This document shows positions 54,084 to 64,000 of a stretch of DNA of 64,000 nt, piece by piece. The stretch's first letter is position 1. Every line of letters starts with the position of its first letter. A model generated the notes under the pieces. The model saw only the letters and a program-made list of their open reading frames with translations. It was not told where the DNA came from and did not search any database. The translations under genes were made by a program, and so were the position numbers. Source of the stretch: Actinoplanes lobatus (GTDB lineage: Bacteria > Actinomycetota > Actinomycetes > Mycobacteriales > Micromonosporaceae); the NCBI RefSeq assembly GCF_014205215.1, contig NZ_JACHNC010000001.1:4035001-4099000 (forward strand), in the 5' to 3' direction.

Positions 54084-55517
54084 ATGTCTGACATAACGAA
54101 CTCTGAGCTGGACCGCCGTACTCTGCTGCGCCGCGCCGCCGCGGTCGGCCTGGCGGCGACCCCGGCGGTGGGCATGCTCAGCGCCTGCGTGGGCGGTGGC
54201 GAGGAGGACACGACCGACCAGGCCACCGGTACGAAGTCCGCGGACAACCCGCTGGGCGTCGACCCGAAGGCGCCGATCGAGATCGTGATCTTCGACGGCG
54301 GTCTGGGCACCAAGTACGCCACCGACGTCGACACCCCGCTCTACAACAAGAAGTGGCCGGAGTCGAAGGTCGCCTACTCGGCCACCCAGGAGATCTCGAC
54401 GACCGTTCAGCCGCGCCTCAACGCCGGCGACGCGCCCGACATGATCAACAACTCGGGTGCCAAGATGATGGACTTCGGCGCCATCGTGGCGGCCGGCCAG
54501 GCGCAGGACCTCACCGAGCTCTACGCCGCCCCGTCCTTCGACATCCCCGGCAAGACCGTGGCGGAGACGCTGGTCCCGGGCACGGCCGAGTGGGGCAGCT
54601 ACACCGGCAAGCCGTACGCGCTGAACTACTCGTACACCGTCTTCGGCCTGTGGCACAACGCCACCCTGTTCGAGAAGAACGGCTGGGCCCTGCCGGCCAC
54701 CTGGGCCGAGTTCACCGCCCTCTGCGACAAGATCCAGGCCGCCGGCATCGTCCCGTTCGGCTACGCCGGCGCGAACGCCGCGTACTACATGGTCCGTGCC
54801 CTGCTCACCAGCGCCGGAAAGATCGGCACCGAGCAGGTCCTCAAGGACATCGACAACCTGAAGCCCGGCGCGTGGACCGCCCCGGCCGTCCTCGAGGCCG
54901 CCAAGGCCTGGGGCGAGATCGGCAAGAAGTACCTGGACAAGTCGTTCCTCGGCCTCAAGCACACCGAGGTCCAGCTCCAGCAGAACCAGGACAAGGTCGC
55001 CTTCTACCCGTGCGGCTCCTGGCTGGAGAACGAGCAGGCCAAGGACACCCCGCCGACCTTCAAGTACGCGGTCGCGCCGTACCCGAGCGTCACCACCTCG
55101 GACAAGCTCCCGGCGGCCGCGATGAACGCCGCGGCCGGTGAGATCTACTTCGCGTCGTCGAAGGGCAAGAACCCGCGCGGCGGCATGGAGTACCTGCGGG
55201 TCATGCTCTCCAAGGAGGCGGCGACCGAGTTCACCAAGCTCACCAAGTCGCTGACCGTGGTGCTCGGCGCCGCTGACGGTGTCGAGCTGTCCCCCGGCCT
55301 GACCAGCGCCAACGCGGCGCTGACCAAGGCCGGCAAGGACGTCTTCATGGGCTACCTGTTCGACACCTGGTACAAGAAGCTCGGCGACGAGTCGCTGAGC
55401 GCCGTCAACGACCTGATGTTCAAGGGCGGCGACGCGCAGAAGTTCTGTGACCGGATGGAGGCCGCCTCGCAGGCGCTCGCCAAGGACTCCTCCGTCCAGA
55501 AGCAGATCCGTAGCTAG
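54084..55517 (+). CDS. ngcE: NgcE-like N-acetylglucosamine/chitobiose-binding lipoprotein
   Basis: A 477-residue binding protein with a twin-arginine-type leader (DRRTLLRRAAAVGLAATP) ending in lipobox LSAC (Cys about 35), so probably a Tat-exported lipoprotein. The mature sequence (VIFDGGLGTKYATDVDTPLY, WPESKVAYSATQEI, NAGDAPDMINNSG) matches NgcE, which binds GlcNAc and chitobiose. A GAAAGGA ribosome-binding site is 5 nt before ATG 54084, and the gene is 16 bp behind the DasC-like gene, so the two transporters probably share one transcript. Confidence 0.92.
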   Translation: MSDITNSELDRRTLLRRAAAVGLAATPAVGMLSACVGGGEEDTTDQATGTKSADNPLGVDPKAPIEIVIFDGGLGTKYATDVDTPLYNKKWPESKVAYSATQEISTTVQPRLNAGDAPDMINNSGAKMMDFGAIVAAGQAQDLTELYAAPSFDIPGKTVAETLVPGTAEWGSYTGKPYALNYSYTVFGLWHNATLFEKNGWALPATWAEFTALCDKIQAAGIVPFGYAGANAAYYMVRALLTSAGKIGTEQVLKDIDNLKPGAWTAPAVLEAAKAWGEIGKKYLDKSFLGLKHTEVQLQQNQDKVAFYPCGSWLENEQAKDTPPTFKYAVAPYPSVTTSDKLPAAAMNAAAGEIYFASSKGKNPRGGMEYLRVMLSKEAATEFTKLTKSLTVVLGAADGVELSPGLTSANAALTKAGKDVFMGYLFDTWYKKLGDESLSAVNDLMFKGGDAQKFCDRMEAASQALAKDSSVQKQIRS

Positions 55518-55537
55518 TAGTAGTGAGGTAGAGCGCC

Positions 55538-56437
55538 ATGCGGCACGGTAAGTATCCCTTCATCATCGGTTTCCTTGCCGTGCCGGTGGCGCTCTACGCC
55601 ACCTTCGTGGTGGCGGCGTACATCCAGACCTTCCAGCTGTCCGTGGCCAGCTGGTCCGGGTTCGGACCGATCAAGTACGTCGGCTTCGACAACTTCGTCA
55701 AACTGTGGAACGACGACCTCTTCTGGAAGTCGTTGCGGCACAACGGTTACCTGCTCCTGCTGCTGCCGATCGTGACGATCGCGCTCGGTCTGCTCTTCGC
55801 GTTCCTGCTGAACGTGGGCGGCGGATCCAAGGGCGGCATGACCCGCGGGGTCTGGGGCTCCAAGTTCTACCGGGTGATCTTCTTCTTCCCGCAGCTGATG
55901 GCCCTCGCCATCGTCGCGGTGATCTTCGGCCGGGTGTTCGCCTCGGACAAGAGCGGCATGATCAACGGTCTGCTCCCGGACTCCTGGGCGCCGTGGCTGT
56001 TCCTGGCCGACGAACGCTGGGCGCTGACCTGCATCCTGGTGGTGCTGGTCTGGCAGGCGGTCGGCTTCTACGTGGTGCTCTTCTCGGCCGGCATGGGCTC
56101 GATCGAGCACGAGATCTACGAGGCCGCGGCGCTGGACGGCGCCACCCGGGTCACCCTCTTCTTCCGGATCACCCTGCCGCTGCTCTGGGGCACCATCCAG
56201 ACCGCATGGGTCTACCTGGGCATCGCCGCGTTCGACGCGTTCGCCCTGATCAACATCATGACCGTGGACCGCGGCGGCCCGGACGGCGCGACCTCGGTGC
56301 TGGCCATGATGATCTACCGCAACACCTTCGAGTACTCCCAGGTCGGGTACGCCTCCGCGCTCGGCGTGGTGCTGTTCTTCCTGACCCTGACCTTCGCCGC
56401 GCTGACCCTGCGGGTCACGCGACGTGACGCCGTCTGA
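55538..56437 (+). CDS. ngcF: Sugar ABC permease NgcF-like
   Basis: A 299-residue MalF-type permease with six helices (first: FIIGFLAVPVALYATFVVAA). The EAA loop is IYEAAALDGATRVTLFFRIT. It is 20 bp downstream of the NgcE-like gene, forming an NgcEFG set with the next gene. Confidence 0.92.
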   Translation: MRHGKYPFIIGFLAVPVALYATFVVAAYIQTFQLSVASWSGFGPIKYVGFDNFVKLWNDDLFWKSLRHNGYLLLLLPIVTIALGLLFAFLLNVGGGSKGGMTRGVWGSKFYRVIFFFPQLMALAIVAVIFGRVFASDKSGMINGLLPDSWAPWLFLADERWALTCILVVLVWQAVGFYVVLFSAGMGSIEHEIYEAAALDGATRVTLFFRITLPLLWGTIQTAWVYLGIAAFDAFALINIMTVDRGGPDGATSVLAMMIYRNTFEYSQVGYASALGVVLFFLTLTFAALTLRVTRRDAV

Positions 56438-56448
56438 GAGGCCCGCAC

Positions 56449-57348
56449 ATGACCACATTGACCGCGGCCGTCTCCGAGAAGAAGTCGCAGAAGAAGGTGG
56501 AGACCCACCGCCAGGTCCGCGCCTTCAACGGCCTGGCCCACGTGGCCCTCGTCTTCTGGGCGCTGGTCACCGCCGGACCGCTGATCTGGGTGCTGCTGGC
56601 CTCGTTCAAGTCCAACACCGAGATCTTCCTGGGTGAGCCGTTCGCGCTGCCGGACTCGTTCTCGCTGGAGACCTACTTCTCCGCGTGGAATCAGGCGCAC
56701 ATCGGCCGCTACTTCCTGAACAGCGTCTTCGTGGTGGCGGTCAGCACCGCCGGCACCATGCTGTTCGGGTCGATGGCCGCCTACGTGCTGGCCCGCTACA
56801 CCTTCCCCGGCAACCGGGTCCTTTACTTCCTGTTCGTCTCCGGCCTGGCCTTCCCGACGTTCATGGCGCTCGCCCCGCTCTTCCACATCCTGAAGAACCT
56901 GGGGCTGCTGAACTCGTACATCGGCCTGATCCTGGTCTACATCGCCTACTCGCTGCCGTTCACCGTCTTCTTCCTGGCCGCGTTCTTCAGGACGCTGCCG
57001 CACGAGATCGACGAGGCCGCGACGGTCGACGGCGCCTCGCACACCCGCAAGTTCTTCCAGATCATGATGCCGATGGCGAAGTCCGGCCTGGTCAGCATCA
57101 CGATCTTCAACATCGTGGGGCAGTGGAACCAGTACCTGCTGCCGCTGGTGATCATGCAGGGGCAGGGCGCCGACCAGAAGTGGGTGCTCACCCAGGGCAT
57201 CGCGAACATCTCCACGCAGGCCGGTTACCACGCCGAGTGGTCGACGCTGTTCGCCGCGCTCACCCTGAGCATCCTGCCGATGATCGTGGTCTATGCGATC
57301 TTCCAGCGCCAGATCCAGGCAGGCCTCACCGCCGGAGCCGTCAAGTGA
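56449..57348 (+). CDS. ngcG: Sugar ABC permease NgcG-like
   Basis: A 299-residue MalG-type permease with six helices and the EAA loop EIDEAATVDGASHTRKFFQI. A lysine-rich cytoplasmic N-terminus (EKKSQKKVE) is typical. Last gene of the uptake cluster; a hairpin follows three bases after the stop. Confidence 0.92.
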   Translation: MTTLTAAVSEKKSQKKVETHRQVRAFNGLAHVALVFWALVTAGPLIWVLLASFKSNTEIFLGEPFALPDSFSLETYFSAWNQAHIGRYFLNSVFVVAVSTAGTMLFGSMAAYVLARYTFPGNRVLYFLFVSGLAFPTFMALAPLFHILKNLGLLNSYIGLILVYIAYSLPFTVFFLAAFFRTLPHEIDEAATVDGASHTRKFFQIMMPMAKSGLVSITIFNIVGQWNQYLLPLVIMQGQGADQKWVLTQGIANISTQAGYHAEWSTLFAALTLSILPMIVVYAIFQRQIQAGLTAGAVK

Positions 57349-57350
57349 CG

Positions 57351-57377
57351 GCATGAACGACCGAAGGGAGTTCATGC
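57351..57377 (+). terminator. Hairpin at end of amino-sugar uptake cluster
   Basis: GCATGAAC / GTTCATGC, a perfect 8-bp stem with an 11-nt loop, begins directly after the ngcG stop codon. Confidence 0.5.
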
Positions 57378-57445
57378 TGTCGCCGGTTCGCTGACGGGTT
57401 TTGCCGAGTGGGGGAAGTGTCATACCCGGCGGTGACAATGGCCTG

Positions 57446-59083
57446 GTGCTGATCGCGGTAGTGCCCGACCCGGACGGTCCTGGTGGCCGTCTGGGCCGGC
57501 ATGCTTCAGGGGAGCGGTGGCACGTCCCCGACCTGGCCGCGGCGATCGCCGCCCTGGAAGCCACCGAGCAGCCACGCTGGGTCTGGACCCGCACCGCCGA
57601 CGTCTATCCGGCGCTGCTGCGCGCCGGGGTCCGGGTGGCCCGCTGCCACGATCTCGAGCTGACCGAGGCGCTGCTGCTCGGCCACGCCGGCCGCTGGGGT
57701 GAGCCACGCGGGCTCGCCGCGGCCGCCGCCCGTCTGCACGGCCTCCCGGTCCCTCCGGACCGGCCACGGCCGGACGCCGAACCGCCCGGTTTCGCGCAGG
57801 TCGCCCTCTTCGACGCGGTTCCGGCCGAGCGCGTGGAGATCTCAGATCTTCTGGAGGTGTACGCGGAACAGGCGCGCCTCATGGGGGAAACCGAACATCC
57901 CGGCCGTTTCCGGATGCTGGTGGCGGCCGAGTCCGCCGGCGCCCTGATCGCCGCCGAGATGGGCCACACCGGCCTGCCGTGGCGCGCCGACATCCACGAC
58001 GAGCTGCTGCGTGAGCTGCTCGGCCCGCCGCAGCCGATGGGCCCGCCCCGCCGCCTGGCCGAGCTGACCGCCCGGATCAACGCCGCGTTCGGCACCCACG
58101 GCCTGCACCCCGACCTGCCGGCCGAGGTGGTGCGCGCGTTCCACCGGGCCGGCATCGACATCCCCAACACCCGGCGCTGGGTGCTGCGCCAGGTCGACCA
58201 TCCGGCGGTCGCCCCGCTGCTCGAGTTCAAGGAGCTCTACCGGATCTGGACCGCGCACGGCTGGGCCTGGTGCGACGCGTGGGTGCGCGACGGCCGTTTT
58301 CGCCCGGAGTACGTGCCGGGAGGCGTCGTCTCCGGCCGCTGGGCGACCCGGGGTGGCGGCGCCCTCCAGGTGCCGAAGGTGGTGCGCCGGGCCGTGGTGG
58401 CCGATCCCGGTCACACGTTCGTGGTCGCCGACGCCGGCCAGCTGGAGCCCCGGGTCCTGGCGGCCGTCTCCGGTGACGGGCGCCTGGCCCGGGCCGCCGC
58501 CGGCGGGGATCTGTACGCGGCACTGGCCACCGATTCGTTCGACGGCGACCGGGCGAAGGCCAAGCTGGCCCTGCTGGGCGCCATGTACGGGCAGACCGGC
58601 GGCGACGCCATCCCGGCCCTCGCCGTGCTCCGCCGCCACTACCCGACCGCTTTCGAGTACGTGGAGGCCGCCGCGCGTACCGGGGAGGCCGGTGGCCTGG
58701 TCCGTTCCTGGCTCGGGCGGACCTGCCCGCCGGCGGCCGGGTCGTGGCGTGCGGACGGGCTCGATCCCCCGGACGAGGCGGCCCCACCACCCGGCCGGGC
58801 GAGGGGCCGCTTCACCCGCAACTTCGTGATCCAGGCCACTGCCGCCGAGTGGGCGCTGGTCCTGCTCGCCACCCTGCGGACCGAGTTGTCCGGAACCGAT
58901 GCCGAGCTGGTCCTGTTCGTGCACGACGAGGTGGTCGTGCACTGCCCCGCCGAGCAGGCCGAACGCGTGGTCCAGGCGGTGCACGCGAGCGCGGCATCGG
59001 CCGGCCGTCTGCTCTTCGGCGCCACCACGGTGCGTTTCCCGTTGGACGTCTCAGTGGTTGGTGCCTACGCCGACGCCAAGTGA
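57446..59083 (+). CDS. PolA-like DNA polymerase with degenerate 3'-5' exonuclease domain
   Basis: A 545-residue family-A polymerase, far shorter than Pol I. Motif A reads DAGQLEPRVLAAVSGD, motif B is KAKLALLGAMYGQTGGDA and motif C is FVHDEVVVHCP, so the polymerase Asp, Lys/Tyr and His-Asp-Glu residues are present. The N-terminal 180 residues resemble the exonuclease domain but lack the D-x-E metal ligands at the expected place (VVPDPDGPG). No 5' nuclease domain. It is usually annotated as a bifunctional exonuclease/polymerase; the role is perhaps in repair. I chose GTG 57446; a TTG at 57401 is possible. Confidence 0.88.
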   Translation: MLIAVVPDPDGPGGRLGRHASGERWHVPDLAAAIAALEATEQPRWVWTRTADVYPALLRAGVRVARCHDLELTEALLLGHAGRWGEPRGLAAAAARLHGLPVPPDRPRPDAEPPGFAQVALFDAVPAERVEISDLLEVYAEQARLMGETEHPGRFRMLVAAESAGALIAAEMGHTGLPWRADIHDELLRELLGPPQPMGPPRRLAELTARINAAFGTHGLHPDLPAEVVRAFHRAGIDIPNTRRWVLRQVDHPAVAPLLEFKELYRIWTAHGWAWCDAWVRDGRFRPEYVPGGVVSGRWATRGGGALQVPKVVRRAVVADPGHTFVVADAGQLEPRVLAAVSGDGRLARAAAGGDLYAALATDSFDGDRAKAKLALLGAMYGQTGGDAIPALAVLRRHYPTAFEYVEAAARTGEAGGLVRSWLGRTCPPAAGSWRADGLDPPDEAAPPPGRARGRFTRNFVIQATAAEWALVLLATLRTELSGTDAELVLFVHDEVVVHCPAEQAERVVQAVHASAASAGRLLFGATTVRFPLDVSVVGAYADAK

Positions 59084-59105
59084 TGGAGTCGGTATCGTTG
59101 ACGGT

Positions 59106-59180
59106 CCGGCCGAGAGGCGCTGCAGCGGGGCCGACCCGTCACGCTCGACCGGTGAACCACCCGAAACAAGGGCGCCTCCG
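59106..59180 (+). ncRNA. S-adenosylhomocysteine (SAH) riboswitch upstream of metH
   Basis: The conserved blocks CCGAGAGGCGCTGCAGCG, CACGCTCGACC and CAAGGGCGCCTCC appear in SAH-riboswitch order. P1 pairs 59106-59114 with 59144-59152 (one mismatch). GAGGCGC (59114-59120) pairs with GCGCCTC (59172-59178) as the long-range helix. Just after it CCTCCGA (59175-59181) can instead pair with the metH Shine-Dalgarno TCGGAGG (59195-59201). The two pairings exclude each other, so SAH binding should free the ribosome-binding site and switch metH on. Confidence 0.85.
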
Positions 59181-59209
59181 ACTTCTCAGGGATCTCGGAG
59201 GTGTTCTCG

Positions 59210-62812
<3,603 letters not shown>

Positions 62813-62820
62813 GTGGTTCC

Positions 62821-62852
62821 GGCCGGGCCGCGGAGTGATCCGCGGCCCGGCC
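62821..62852. terminator. Bidirectional terminator after metH
   Basis: GGCCGGGCCGCGG-AGTGAT-CCGCGGCCCGGCC, a perfect 13-bp stem between the convergent metH and DUF457 genes. Confidence 0.75.
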
Positions 62853-62857
62853 GTGCC

Positions 62858-63679
62858 TCAGCGACTGGCCCAGACGTCCAGGTTGAAGCGCTCCAGCAGG
62901 CTCGGGACGAACAGCCCGGCGATGGACAGCAGCGCGATCACGGTGAACGCGGTGCGCAGGATGACCACCTCGACCTTGCCGCCGACCTTCACCGCCATGC
63001 TGTTCGGGATGCCGACCATCATCCACATGCGGCGCTTGACCGGGATCGGCCACATGATCGGCACGCCGTTCTTGGTGATCATGTCGCCCAGGATGTGTAC
63101 GAAACAGCCCACCCCGACGGCCAGTCCCAGCAGCGGATAGCCGCGGTCGCTGGGCAGGTTCGCCGCCGTGAACCAGGCGATCAGCGCGGAGCACAGCGTC
63201 ACGATCACCCAGCCGGCCCGCTCCGCCCAGTCGTCGAACAGGCCGCGCAGCGCCAGGCCGCCCATGAAGAAGACGATCCCGATCACCGCCCAGTAGCCGT
63301 AGCGGTCGGCCAGCGCGGTCGTGCCCCAGCCGATCAGGGCACAGAACGGCAGCGTGTGGGTGAAGGTGCGGTGGCCGTTGTCGCGGCGCGGGTCCCGGCT
63401 CAGCTTCGTCGCCGTGTAGACGCCCAGCGAGAACTTCTCCACCACCTCGGCCACGAACAGCGACGCCACACCGAACGTGCGGGCCACCGTGGCGCCACCC
63501 TGGTTCCGGGTCACCTTGCCGGAGAGATCCAGGTCGGGCAGCAGGGCGCCACCGGCGCAGATCGCCGTGCCCACCGCCACCTCGAGTGGTGTCTGGCTCA
63601 CGTTGGCGAACTGGTCGAGCGCCCAACTGCCGGCCAGCCAGGCGGCCGCGCCCGAGAGCGCGTGCGACGGACCCATCAT
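62858..63679 (-). CDS. DUF457/YdjM-type membrane-bound metal-dependent hydrolase-like protein
   Basis: A 273-residue integral membrane protein with about six helices. The family His/Asp motifs are visible: MGPSHALSGAAAW near the start, GGALLPDLDLSGKVTRNQG, RTFTHTLPFC and FVHILGDMITKNGVP. These fit the YdjM/DUF457 family of putative membrane metal-dependent hydrolases. ATG 63679 (or 63676) follows an A/G-rich ribosome-binding region (GGGGAGGG about ten bases upstream). Substrate unknown. Confidence 0.88.
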   Translation of the reverse strand: MMGPSHALSGAAAWLAGSWALDQFANVSQTPLEVAVGTAICAGGALLPDLDLSGKVTRNQGGATVARTFGVASLFVAEVVEKFSLGVYTATKLSRDPRRDNGHRTFTHTLPFCALIGWGTTALADRYGYWAVIGIVFFMGGLALRGLFDDWAERAGWVIVTLCSALIAWFTAANLPSDRGYPLLGLAVGVGCFVHILGDMITKNGVPIMWPIPVKRRMWMMVGIPNSMAVKVGGKVEVVILRTAFTVIALLSIAGLFVPSLLERFNLDVWASR

Positions 63680-63792
63680 CTTCTCTTGTCCCTCCCCGAA
63701 CAAACTGGCCCACTCTGGCAGAGTGAACGGGGAAGATCAACGACCGTCGGGTCCATGTCGGAGTGGGGTCGGCCACCCGACACTTCCGGCGA

Positions 63793-64000
63793 TCAACGAC
63801 GGTGGTGGTGGCCGAACGTGTACTCCGGCCGCCAACGACCGTAGGCGGCGTGCTTGACCAGCCCCACCACCAGGAACGTCAGCGGGATCGCCGGCCAGAA
63901 GAAGCCCGAGCCCGAGATGATCCACAGTCCGGTGAGGACACCCGCGAGGATCATGACGAAGCTGGCGTGCCGGCGCAGCGACCGGCGTGTCGCGGCGCGC
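63793..64000 (-). CDS. 2TM-domain membrane protein, C-terminal part (runs off the window)
   Basis: The minus-strand frame is open from the window edge to TGA at 63793, giving the last 68 residues. The sequence begins with an arginine-rich stretch (RAATRRSLRRHASF), then two hydrophobic helices (MILAGVLTGLWIISG and FFWPAIPLTFLVVGL) and a His/Arg-rich tail GHHHRR. This matches the 2TM domain often attached to DUF1707 in actinobacteria. The start lies outside the window. Confidence 0.65.
   Translation of the reverse strand, partial: RAATRRSLRRHASFVMILAGVLTGLWIISGSGFFWPAIPLTFLVVGLVKHAAYGRWRPEYTFGHHHRR

Overview
The window is chromosomal DNA from a high-GC Gram-positive actinomycete. The family content (MurL/MurD2 peptidoglycan enzymes, an InhA-type FabI beside FabG and ferrochelatase, an AcnR-type regulator of aconitase, DUF3097, DUF2630, DasA/NgcE-type sugar-binding proteins, frequent GTG/TTG starts) points to Micromonosporaceae, with Actinoplanes as my best guess. 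That placement is inference from gene content. I saw no rRNA, tRNA, transposase, integrase, phage gene or CRISPR array.

Layout. 1-10 kb: a partial cation/proton antiporter, a RidA homologue, a coupled XRE regulator / short-chain reductase / Mug glycosylase operon, an AcnR-like TetR regulator, a HAD-like protein without its nucleophile, a RIO kinase, small proteins, a sugar O-acetyltransferase and aconitase. Near-identical 18-bp palindromic sites lie upstream of the regulator and of aconitase. 10-20 kb: a large cytoplasmic pullulanase, an unknown protein and a lipoprotein, Xaa-Pro aminopeptidase, a Cu/Zn-SOD-like exported protein, a PfkB kinase, a hotdog thioesterase and a pair of bacterial-PH membrane proteins. 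20-30 kb: a MoxR / DUF58 / VWA operon, a secreted subtilase, a TrmB/LuxR-type regulator, and two tiny unannotated ORFs, one of them with a perfect Shine-Dalgarno inside a hairpin.

30-40 kb: fabG-inhA, hemH, a HAD-IIA phosphatase and a Nudix gene on the plus strand, a second Nudix gene in a minus-strand pair, DUF3097, then a MocR regulator divergent from an EamA exporter. The MocR N-terminus needs a frameshift or a non-standard start. The exporter runs through a C-rich low-complexity tail into an eight-unit hairpin repeat array of about 104-bp period, followed by a 29-bp minisatellite and a serine hydrolase gene. 40-50 kb: nfeD-SPFH, a membrane protein, a TrmH-type methyltransferase, a globin-like flavin reductase, and the divergent murL/murD2 locus for D-glutamate incorporation. 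The nfeD and murD2 genes both have tandem echoes of their own 3' ends that include the stop codon.

50-64 kb: an amino-sugar uptake cluster with an RpiR/MurR regulator, a DasABC-like transporter and an NgcEFG-like transporter, with no ATPase encoded locally. It is followed by a PolA-like polymerase with a degenerate exonuclease domain, metH behind an S-adenosylhomocysteine riboswitch whose pairing logic can be read from the sequence, a DUF457 membrane protein and a partial 2TM protein.
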